Shown piece by piece: positions 37,301 to 49,300 of a stretch of DNA of 64,000 nucleotides. Every line of letters starts with the position of its first letter. Within the stretch, counting starts at the first letter, position 1. The notes under the pieces are model-generated. The model searched no databases, had not been told where the DNA came from, and was given only the letters and a program-made list of their open reading frames with translations. The stretch comes from Diphasiastrum complanatum (lineage: Eukaryota > Streptophyta > Lycopodiopsida > Lycopodiales > Lycopodiaceae), in contig CM055097.1 of the NCBI GenBank assembly GCA_029204225.1, positions 12,694,721-12,758,720 of the forward strand. The letters are read 5' to 3'. The position numbers were made by a program, and so were the translations under genes.

Positions 37301-40300
37301 AAGAAACTTTTATTGGCCAAACTTAAAAAGTCAAGTGGAGGCATATGTTCGCAAATGTGGACAATGTCAGGTTAATAAAGCTAAAAGACTTAAGGCAGCT
37401 GGTTTATTAATGCCCTTGGAAATTCCCGAAAGAAAGTGGGAAAGTATTTCCATGGACTTTGTGGTTGGGCTACCTCGGAGGGGGAAGCAAAATGATGCTA
37501 TTTGGGTTATAGTTGAAAGATTAACCAAAATGGCGCAATTCATTCCAACCAAGCACATTGTCAAAGCTTCTGAACTCACTCAGCTTCTCGTAGAAAAGTT
37601 GTTCAGGTTGTTTGGTTTGCCAAATGACATTGTTAGTGATCGAGATTCTAAGTTTACTAGCAAATTCTGGCAGGCGGTCTTCGAGAAATTAGAGACCACA
37701 TTACGTTTAGGGTCTTCCGATCATCCTGAATCGGATGGTCAAAAGAGGACGAATCAGTCTGTGGAAGATATGCTTCGTGCATATGTTTCCAGAAGACAGT
37801 CGGATTGGGAAATGTACCTTCCAATGATTGAATTTGCGTATAATAGTGCAAAGCATTCAGAGACGAATTTTAGTCCATTTCCTCTAATGTATGGTTTCCA
37901 GCCTAGGGCTCCCATTTATGTTGGCCTCAAAAGCCTGTTAAAGCAGCCGTAAATTTCCTGCATGATATGCAAGAAATGTTGATTGTTGCTCGCAAGAACG
38001 TAAAAACGGCTCAGGATAGAGCCCAGTTTTACGCTAATCAAAAGCGACAACCTAGAGTCTGTGAGGAGGGAACTTGGGTATATCTTAGAATCCCCAAAGA
38101 CTCTAAGGTATTAAAGACTGGAAAATGTCCTAAGTTACTACCTCATTATGTTGCACCTTTCCGTATTGTACAGAAACTCAATCAGAATGCCTATCAACCA
38201 GAACTCCCTCAAGGTGTTAAGGTTCATCCAATTTTTCACATTAGTCGTTTACAGGAACGATTTGGTGGAAAGGATGACTTAATCCTTCAGGAGGATCTAG
38301 TTCAGCTTGAGGATCTGACGTCCTTTGTACCTTCGGAACCACAGGCCATTGTTGATGTACGTCAACGTGGGCTAAGAAACCGGCAGGTAACTGAGTACTT
38401 GGTTCATTGGAAAGGAAGCTCCAAAGACCATGACACTTGGGAAAAGCAACGTGACCTTAGACTAACGTTCCCAGATTTCCTTCCTTAGAAGAGGAGTCTT
38501 TTAAGGGGGAGGGAATGTTAGGGACCCAACTCCCTTGGGTCCCAAACCTATCTTGAGACTGAACGATGATTGGGCCTGTTGACTTGACCAGTGACTCGTG
38601 AACCCGCATGGTTGCCACGTGTCGTAATCTAGGACGTGCACATGGCTTGGAGTCTCCCACCTTGGAGGTATACAAGGGAAGGAGGACTCATTTGCCATCC
38701 ATTCTATCTACCTAGGAGAAGGTGGATGGAGAGTGGTGTGCACAGCCAGGATGAGTGCTAGCTTGAGGCGGGAGATGGCTGAGAGCCTAGGCAGTGGTAT
38801 GGGACAGTGTCTAGGATGGGAGTCGGATCTTGCTTGTTGACGGTCACAGGCCAGGGTACGGAAGGTGGACCTGGATAGGGTCCTATGGCGGGGTGGAACG
38901 TGAATCGTTCGGTCTCTTGTGATTAACCAGCACCTGGAGGTATGTAGTAAGAAAGAGTCTAACAAGGAACCACTACGGGATTCGTTAATGAGTTGATGGA
39001 TTGTATGGTGGAGGGTATAAGAGCATGCGATGTGATCGACCCTCATCATGTCATACTATCAAAGACTTTTGAATGGAATGTTGGAATCTGATGCACTCAC
39101 CTCTCCATGCAGCTGGCTATGTTGCATCCCCAGTGGTTGGGGATGGGGCAAGAACATGATGCGGAAGTCATAGATGGATGGATGGATGACAATTTGGGAG
39201 AGGTACAATAGAGGGGAAGTTGAGGAGCAAGCCAAGCTAGGATCAATTCAAAATGTACAGGAACATGGAGGGCTTGTTTGGACAACCACTTGCACGGTTG
39301 GCTTCACCGAGGCTATTAAGAGTGAAGTGGTAGAAATCACATGGATAGCGTCTAGCCACTAGGATCCTCTCACAAGGTTCTATAGCCTCTCCATGCAAAA
39401 CAAATTGGAGTACATTTTCCCTTGTACACACAAAGAAGAGAAACAAATCGAAACCTACCACACAAGAAAAATTGGTAGATATCCATTTCACTCTTCTATT
39501 GCTATCAAAAATGAGAAATCGTGAATTCCATAAACTTGAACTCAAATTAAGTGATCTCTAGGTTGAAAGCAATGCAGACAGATTGTTTGGTTTGGAAATT
39601 GTGAGAGAGGATCTTCAAGAGAGATGGGGCATTTTAAGGGCAACTGACGCATCCAATCCCATTGATATTACTTCAGGAGATTTGGAAGATGAGGAGGATG
39701 ATGATAATGAGCATACCAAGCAGGTATTTATTGATGACGTTTGTGCTAGCTAGTAGCCGCTAGATTATAGCATATGCAACACCATCTCTTATGGTTTTGT
39801 CAATTAGTGCTTTTTGTTATTTTTTAGAGGTTAGTGCTAAGTTGACAGTGACCTCCAATCCATAATTTCATTGTATACATTGAGAACTTGTGGTCCTTGC
39901 CAATTGGTTAATATGTTTTTGATCAACATTTGTCTATTTTTATGGTCTCCTTCTGTCATTTTCTATTGTTTTTACGTATGACTTAGAATGAATTAACTTT
40001 AATAATTTGCACAAAAAAACCTATTTGCATAGTATATATAAATGGTATTGATCATATCTTTAGACATAGCACTTTTCCTTTGTTCACTCACCATGTACTA
40101 CCCCTGCTGTCACATGTACTTTGAATCCCTTTGCAAATGTATGGTAAATTGTAATTATTAGATTGTAAATGACTAAGTCAACGGCCTGTGGAGACAATTG
40201 TAAATTGCAATGTACATATTTGTTATAGTGACTAAATACGAGATGGCCAAGGGGGTACTGGGTCTCATGAGAGTCTGCTGGACTGACCTCCTAAAAAGTA

Positions 40301-43300
40301 GGAAGGGTTGACTGGTCAACGTGACACGTGTCACATGCTCACTGGGACACTTGGTCCAGTGCATGAGTGACACTTGTCAGACGGTCAATGGACGGGTCAA
40401 CAGGACGGGTCATATGCTCATTGGGACACTTGGTCCAATGCATGAGTGACACGTGTCAGACTGTCCACCTACTAGCTTGCCTATGGGTCAGGGTACTGCC
40501 AAGTGGCAAGTGTCGGCTGTGCATGGAGTTTGCCATGTGTCGACGTTAAGATGTGTCAGGGTTAAGGGGTGCTTGAGGTGATATAGGGTGAGCCTTGTCA
40601 GGCATTCCTCATTCTGATTATGGTATTCCTATGCAGCTATGGTTGGGAGGAGACTTGCAGCAGAGCTCTCATGTTTGCTTGTTGATCTATGTACATTTGC
40701 TTGAGATTAATAAAGTGACGGATTTGCTGGGTAATTCTGTGTATTTACTTAGGGTTTGTGAGCTTGTGTGCAACATTTGGTATCAGAGTAGTTACTTTCA
40801 AGACTTGTGTGGGATTTGGCAACTTCAGTTAGGGTTTGGAGCATTCTTGGAGAGCCAACGCCCTACTGTAGGTGATCTGTTGGTAGGTTTGGAGCCCATA
40901 AGATAGCAGATTGAAGCCCTATGGTGGATTGCTGATCTTCTGGCAGGCAGTCTTTGAGCATTTTTTACTGCGCAGCTTGATTATTCTCTTCGCTTTTGTC
41001 AAAACCCAGCCCACATAGGATTTGTAAATCTGTTTGTAACTTCTTCGATACTCAGTATTTTTCAGATCTGTCAGTTGCAATAAGCTTCTTGTGGTAGGTC
41101 GTTGGTAGGGTAAGGCTTTTCGCCTTCTGATTCGGTGATCATCCATAGTTTTTTGCCAATTGTCAATTTGAAACCCTAGTTTGCTGGTTTTTGGAGAAGA
41201 AGAGTCTATGTGTAGTTAGAACTTGGCTATAGGAGATCTATTCTATTCAGTTCTTCTAGGAATTCAGGGCAATTTATTTGTGTAGTGATTTGAGGTGCTG
41301 AGAGCTTGGTTTTGCTTTGTTTCTGCTACCTATCTTTCTGCTATGGCATCCGCAAGCAACACCAGTCAAGATTCACAAAGATTAGATGCTGTATGTTCCA
41401 AGGTGGATACTATCGAAGCTACTCTTAAGCTGATTTTGGAGCAACTCAAAGGTATAGGGGTTAGCGTTCCTGAGAGAGTCAGTGGTACAGCTATGGAAGT
41501 AGAAAGGACATTGTCAACGGGCCATGAAGTTGAGTTGGGGTTTCGAAAGAGAAAGCTACCTACTATCAAAGATTTAAAACCTCCGAAGTTCACTGGAGCA
41601 GTATCTATGAGAACTACTGATGCCGTTGAGAATTGGTTGCAAAAGTGGGAGAAAGCATTCCAGATGTGCGGCATAGACGATGAAACTGAGATGATTGCTG
41701 AAGCCACATATCGTTTTCAAGAGTCAGCACAAAGGTGGTGGAGGAAGGTGGATAAGGATGACCTAGTTCCAACCACATGGGAGGCATTCCGGCAAATGTT
41801 TGCGCAAAACTGGGTGTCTATGGATGAAGACAACAGAGCCATGCAACAATGGTCTTATTTGAAGCAGGGTAACTTGAGCGTGCAGGATTATGCAGACAAG
41901 TACCGAGAGGCTTTGTTACGCATTCCTCAGGAAGTTCCTATGTACATGCAAATGTTTCACTTTGTGGAGGGACTTCGAGAGAGTATTCGCCCTTTCGTGC
42001 GGAAGGAGCAATCTCATGATTTGCGGGGAGCCATCCAGATGGCTTTGTATTATGAAGATGGGAAAAAGGGCCCGGATCCTGTTGCAGTAGCTGGTACAAG
42101 TGGTCAGCAACCTTGGGGACGCAAGGGCAAATGGAACAAAAAAAGAAAGTTTGAAGGTCAAACCAATCAGTGGCAAGCTCGGGGTGACCAAAGGAAGAAG
42201 GGTGCAGGGGCTCCAAAAGGCAAAGGGTTGTATGGGCAGCCCAATGCCCAAAAGGGTCAGCGTCTTTCAATGTTGTCGCCTCAGGACCAAGAACGTGCAA
42301 AGAGGGAGAACCTCTGTTTTGGATGTTTGGGACAGCATAGGTGGAAGGAATGTCCACGAAACTTGATGCGGACCACATGTAATCTTCAGGTGGATCAGAT
42401 GAACCAGGGTGATGACCCTATGACAGTGGAAGAGATCGAGCAGGAAGCCAATCCAGATGTTCCACGCCTCATGAATGTTTCGGTGGTCAGGAGAGTGGAC
42501 ACAGCTCCACCAACGCTTTTGTCAAAATCGGCTCGCCAAGGGTATCAATTTCCTAACACTTCTCTTATTGTTATGCGAGGACAACTGTGTGGTAGAGATG
42601 TTCAGGTTCTATTTGACACTGGGTCCTCTCATAATGTGTTGAATTCAACTTTGGTACGGAAGTTAGGTGTGAACTCAACCATCCCAGTACCAGTACACAG
42701 TGAAAATGGCTGATGGAAAGGGTACAGAGATTTGGGATAAGAGGGTTGTGGGTATTCCACTAACTGTACAAAGTTACACAGAAGAGTTGGATTTTGAAAT
42801 AACACGGCTTGCACGGTTTGATGTGGTGTTGGGCATTTGTTGGCACACGATGCGGAAGCCACACATAGCCTGGGATACTCATGTGTATGAGTTCCAGTTT
42901 GATGGTGTGATGCATTCCCTTCGTGGAGAGCGGGATGTGCCTCCTGGACCGCGTGTTTCAGCTACGCAGTTGCGTAGGATCCATTGTGAGTACATGTGTG
43001 TTTGCTTTCTACTTGATATGTCTACTAATACTAGTCACAGTAGCATGCAGTGTGTGCAAACCAGTACTATTGCCAATTTGGATCAAGAGATTAGGAGAGA
43101 GTTTTCAGATGTGTTCATAGATGATCTTCCATCTGTTTTACCTCCTAAGAGAAATGTTGAACATAAGATTGAATTAATACCCGGATCATGTCCTGTCAAT
43201 AGACGTCCTTACAGAATAAGTCTTAAGGAGGAAGAGGAAGTGAGACGGATGGTCGATGATTATCTGGCCAAGGGGCAGATATGACCTAGTTATTCCCCTT

Positions 43301-46300
43301 TTGCCTCTCCGATCATTCTTGTAAAAAAGAAGGATGGATCATGGCGTATGTGTGTGGATTATCGAGGTTTGAACAAGATAACTGTTAAACATCGATATCC
43401 TATGCCACGTATAGAAGATTTGCTTGATGCCTTGTCAGGTGCCACTGTGTTCAATAAAATAGACCTGAAGAGTGGATACCATCAGGTTAGAGTTCGTGAA
43501 GAGGATGTACACAAGACTGCCTTCAGAACTCGGTTCGGTCACTATGAGTATCTTGTGATGCCATTTGGATTGACTAATGCCCCAGCTACATTCATGATGA
43601 TGATGAATGATGTGCTCAGACCATATATGGGTAAATTTGTCGTAAACTTTGTTGATGACATTCTGACTTACAGTGCAGGTGAGGTCAAGCATATGGCTCA
43701 CCTTAGGACTGTGTTGTCTACTTTGAGGGAGAACACTTTGTTTGCCAATAGTAAAAAAAGTGAATTGTTTAAAAAAGAGATTGAGTATCTTGGTCATGTA
43801 GTGTCTGGTGATGGAGTAAGGCCAGATCCTAAGAAGGTTGTTGTGATCGTTGCGTGGCCTGTGCCAACTGATTTGACAGCACTCCGTTCTTTTCTTGGAT
43901 TGGCAGTATTCTATAGAAAATATGTTAAGAAATACTCCTATATTGTAGCACCTTTGACTGATTTGACTCAAAAGAATAGATTCGGTGAGTGGACTGAACT
44001 GCAGCAAGCAAGCTTTGATCAGTTGAAGAAAGCTATTGCTGAGTGCGTCACTCTAAAAATTGTAGACCCTCAAAAGCCCTATGTTATAGATACGGATGCG
44101 AGTGACATTGCTGTGGGAGCTGTTCTCATGCAAGAGGGTAGGCCTATGGCCTTTAAGAGCAAGAAGCTCAACCCTGCTCAGAAAAATTATCCAACTCATG
44201 AGAAGGAGTTGTATGCCATAGTTCATGCATTAAAGGCATGGAGGCATTATTTGTATGGATCGGAATTGAGGTATTCACTGATCATGATACCTTGAGATAC
44301 TTTTGTAAGCAGCCAGACCTTAGAGGCCGGCAAGCCAGATGGTCTGAGCTCATGCAGGAATTCCTAGTGGAGATTCGGTACAAGAAAGGTGCCAAGAATC
44401 GTGTGGCAGATGCACTATCTCGTGTGGTGTATCAGATGTCATTTGTAGTCATTGAAAATGACTTACCGTCTGAGATAAGAAAGGCTCAGCAGGAAGATCC
44501 TCACAGTAAGAAAGTGGAACAGGAGGTGAGTCCATGGCCATGCAGAGTCTCAAAAGGAGAGCTCTTCTACCTTGGTTCGCACTTATCTTAAGTATTCCAT
44601 AGAAGATCGAATAGTGATGAGAAATGGCAAGGCTCTTATTCCAGCTTGTGAGGTGTTGCGAAAGAGGATCTTGCATCTCTGTCACGATAGCCCTAGTGCT
44701 GGTCATCCTGGTGTGGATAGGACCTATGAGTTGATACGACGTAACTTTTGGTGGTCGAGACTTAAGAAAGAAGTAAACCATTATGTGACACATTGTTTTA
44801 AGTGTCAAGTTAATAAGGCTGAAAGGATTAAAGTGCCTGGATTATTACGCCCGTTACCTATACCAGAAGGGAGATGGGAGAGTATTTCCATGGACTTTAT
44901 TACATGTTTACCGCATACGCAGCAGCAACATAATGCTATCCTAGTTGTGGTTGACAGACTCACGAAAATGGCTCATTTTATCCCAACTAGTAATAAGATT
45001 GATGCACCTGGTACGGCTGATTTGTTTATACAGCATGTATTCAGACTTTAGACTTCATGGATTACCTAGATCCATTGTGTCTGACAGGGATTCTCGTTTT
45101 ACTGGCAATGTTTGGACTGCAGTATTTGAGAAGTTAGAGGTGCAGTTGGGAATGAGTAGTTCCGATCATCCTGAAACAGATGGACAGACTGAGAGAGTTA
45201 ACCAAATGTTAGAAGACATGCTTAGGACGTATGTGAGTGAAAGGCAAACGCAATGGGAACGTTACCTACCATTGTTGGAGTTTGCCTATAATGATAAAAA
45301 GAATGCATCTACAAAGATGAGTCCTTTTGAGCTAAATTATGGTTTTAGACCAGCCAGTCCAGTTACTATAGGTATGCCTCATAAGACACCTAGAGCTATG
45401 GAATTCCTAACTCACATGCAAAAGAAAAAGTTGGAGTTAGCTAAGGAAAATGTAAAAAAGGCGATGGATCGGGCAAAGACATATGCTGATCTGGATCGTA
45501 CGCCAAGAGAGTTAGAGGAAGGAGATATGGTATTTCTCAGGATTCCAAAGGACTCGAAAACCCTAAAGATAGGGAAGTGTTATAAGTTGTCACCTAGATA
45601 CTGTGGACCTTGGAAAATTGTTAAAAAGATTAATAGCGTTGCTTATGAATTGGATTTGCCTGTTGGTTGTAAGGTTCATCCTGTTTTTCATGTTTCACGT
45701 TAAAGAAGGTTTTACATGATGGTGATAACTTGTTGGCTGATGGCCTTGTATTGTTTCAGGAACATGGGGAGGTGATGCATGGACCAGCGAGAGTATTGGA
45801 CCGGAGGCGGCGGAATCGTTTGCTCCGTTAGTTCTTGGTTGCATGGCATGGACGACCTCTCAGTGATGCTACCTGGGAGACCGCGCATGGGTTGCATGCA
45901 TAGTATCCAGACTTTGCCATCGAGGACGATGTCATCTGAGGAGGGAAGGGATGTCACATGTACTTTGAATCCCTTTGCCCAATGTATGGTAAATTGTAAA
46001 TGGCTAAGTCATCGGCCTGTGGAGACAATTGTGAATTGCAATGTAAATATTTGTTATAGTGACTAAATACAAGATGGCCAAGGGGGTACTGGGTCTCATG
46101 AGAGTCTGCTGGACTAACCTCCTAAAAAGTAGGAAGGGTTGACTGGTCAACATGACACGTGTCACATGCTCACTGGGACACTTGGTCCAGTGTATGAGTG
46201 ACACTTGTCAGACGGTCAATGGACGGGTCAACAGGACATGTGTCATATGCTCATTGGGACACTTGGTCCAATGCATGAGTGACACGTGTCAGACTGTCCA

Positions 46301-49300
46301 CCTACTAGCTTGCCTATGGGTCAGGGTACTGCCAAGTGGCAAGTGTCGGCTGTGCATGGAGTTTGCCATGTGTCGACGTTAAGATGTGTCAGGGTTAAGG
46401 GGTGCTTGAGGGGATATAGGGTGAGCCTTGTCAGGCATTCCTCATTTTGATTATGGTATTCCTATGCAGCTATGGTTGGGAGGAGACTTGCAGGCAGAGC
46501 TCTCATGTTTGCTTGTTGATCTATGTACATTTGCTTGAGATTAATAAGTGACGGATTTGCTGGATAATTCTGTGTATTTACTTAGGGTTTGTGAGCGCTT
46601 GTGTGCAACACTGCCTTAGCCACATTAGAGGGAAATGAGTTTGATCATTCAGCACCAAATTAAACTATGGAAAGGTGTTGCCCCCTCAAATGACCGACTT
46701 CCTATCATGGCAATCTTCCATTTTCCTGCTAATACTACATTTGGACATCAACCACTTGTTACATTTGGACCCATTGACCAGTTGAATTGGTCTACTAAAT
46801 TCTCTGAAGAGACACCATAATAGTTGGGTGACAAAGAAAAGCTTGGTTTATGCAATTGATTATATTAAATTTCAATTGAGCTTAAAGGTAGCTTAAAACC
46901 AAAGCAAAACTGAAGTTTGGCTTCTGCGTGAACACAAACCTTGCTTTGGTTCATTGTGTCCTCTTTACGATAAATGAACCTTTCTCCAAGCACTCCTACT
47001 CATCACCAATTCCACTCTTGTGTAAATTTCTCACAACACTATTTCAAGAACCAACATAAATTTATGTTTATGAACATCAGAAAAATATTAGTTTGGTTTT
47101 AATGTTTCATATACAAAAAAGATTAAAGATAAGATGCATAGTTGCACTTCCAAATCACTGGCTTGGTTCATTGTGTCCTCTTTACGATAAATGAATGTCA
47201 TGTGCTATATGTAATTGGCCCTGAGCTTACTAATGAATTACCAAAAATAGCCATGGAGCTAAACCAGACAAAAACTAGTCATTAGAATTGTTAGTAAAAA
47301 GGCGCAAACAACCATGCCATATTTGTATCGGTGGGAATTGTAATAATGGTTGTAAGGCCAAATTAAAGTAATAAGGCCCCAAATGTTAATTAGAGGCACT
47401 AAAGGCCCACTATAAATAAAGGAGGTCGTGCTAATTTGGAGGCTATTCTACTTGTGTGATTTTTGAACTTTTAGTGATCTTGAAGCTTCTCTTTGAGAGC
47501 TTTCTTGATAGTATTGGTGGTTCATGTGCCTACAATCACATGAAAGCTATGATCATGCTCTAGTTTCAGGCCTAACCTTGTGAATGATCAATAATGATGA
47601 ATAACGGATTCTTACTTTGCCTATTTTGGTGAAGCTTTACTATCTTTGTCTAGTTTCTTGATTTCTTGAGTATTTTCTTGATTTCTTGTATTTCCATTAT
47701 AATTTGATGTTAATGAATGGATTAGATGTTTGAATGCTAAGATTGGCACATGACAGTGAACCTTTTTCCAAGCACTTCTACTCGTCACCAATTCCACTCT
47801 GGTGTAAATTTCTCACAACACGAACCAGCATGGACTTATGTCTATGAACTTCAGAAAAATATTAGTCATGGTTTTAATGTTTCATATACATAAAGATTAA
47901 AGATAAGACGCATAGTTGCACTTCCGAATTGCTGTCAGCAATTCAGACAGCGATCTGCACAACCCCCGAATCGCTCAAGGGTCGCGATTCACGACAAAAA
48001 AAAGTTGTAAATACATTCAATATGGGTATCAGTAGAAAAAGAAAACATACAGGATTAAGGGTAGATGCATTTCCAGTAGTTTAAGCCTACTTTCAGGTTC
48101 AATTTCAGCATATTATAGGTCCAATTCCAGTACATTTCAGGTCAAAGGATTAAGAGTAAATGCATTTTCAGTAGTTTCAGCCATTTCAGGTTCACTTTCA
48201 GCAAAAAAAAAATTGCGAGATGCAAAGAAAATTGGTGATTCGCTGGACCAAATCGCGAATCGCAGAATCCCGATTTGCAAATCGTGATTCCAGCGAATTA
48301 CGATTCGCTGCATCCAAGAGCATACTCATAATAACCCTGCATGCAAAGGCTATCAACAGTCAAATGCAAAAGTGAGCATAGCACGCAGGCACACCTCCAT
48401 GTCTGAGGAGCATTTTGTAGTTACAAGGGGAAAACTTCAAGCCTCTGAACTTGGCCTTCAAATCAGCGCAAAAACATCATCGACTTGCAGAGAAACTTTT
48501 GCTAGAAAGGAGAAAAAGTAAAATTTTTCATCATCAAATACAGATACTAACCTTACTGGACAAAATCCCAGCTCGGGCATATTCTCCTTTTTGATATGCA
48601 GCGGCAGCCTAAAGTCAAGAAGGCAAATTTAGACTCCATATTTCTAGTGCAATCATACTGCGTATGTCGTCCAAGTTTGAACTATCAAACAGAATGACTA
48701 AAAATAATTGCTATATTAACCAGCTATGAAACCTGGCAAATCTCATTCCAAAAACAAAAAATTGTTGCGCAGTGGACTTTATGCATGCCTGCTGGAAGTA
48801 CTCTTTCATACTGGACCAATGCTGGTTGGCACTGATGCGGTGGCGTTCATAATCATCCCAACTACCTGCACTGAAAATATACATGTTCACTAACTGGTTG
48901 CTATGGTGGATGTTTAGAAAAATTTCGTTCTCTAAGAACCAAGACATCATATCCAATTTTAACCTCTCCCTCACATGTAAACTTTGGAAACCTGAACTTT
49001 GTATTCATCAAGCCAAGCTTGAAAATTCATTTCATATTTCAAGGTTTTGCTCATCCTATGCATTCTTAACGAGTCAATTCTCACAGATTTGGTCATGCTA
49101 CTCACAGCAATTCTTTGTGGAAAAATTCGGAAAAGGAACTTGTCAAATGATAAAGGGCTGGGAGGCCAGCTCTTGCTACGGGCTGAACAATGCAGGTGCT
49201 TTGATATGAAGTTTTCTTTGTTTTCTTCCAACCTGCCTAGGCACTTATAGAAGTTATTGACTAAGCAGTTCTTTAATACGTTGAGAAGCTGTAAAATTTT

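Larger units (their letters stand above)
37095..39060 (+). mobile_element. Gypsy C, 3' half with one LTR, inside the hAT gene
   Basis: Only the integrase end, chromodomain, polypurine tract and 3' LTR are present; LTR, gag, protease and RT at the 5' side are absent. The right edge lies where hAT coding resumes. Either the copy was 5'-deleted after insertion, or it arrived by an aberrant event. Confidence 0.8.
40108..46610 (+). mobile_element. Gypsy B (Ty3 chromovirus, complete but mutated), 6,503 bp
   Basis: Two LTRs (40108-40775, 45952-46610) flank gag-pol in order. CTGC directly adjoins both ends (40104-40107, 46611-46614), a 4-bp target duplication, or 5 bp with slippage. LTRs differ by an 11-bp indel and a few substitutions. 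One stop and several frameshifts disable pol, so it is older than A2. Confidence 0.93.
33789..48551 (-). other. Intron E/F (14.8 kb, transposon-filled)
   Basis: Bounded by AGTAAG|GTTAGT and TTTTTCAG|GC. It holds a hAT transposase gene split by gypsy C, complete gypsy B, a tandem duplication with a solo LTR, and a GAATCGC-word element. 39765-40107 and 46616-46948 show nothing recognisable. Confidence 0.82.
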
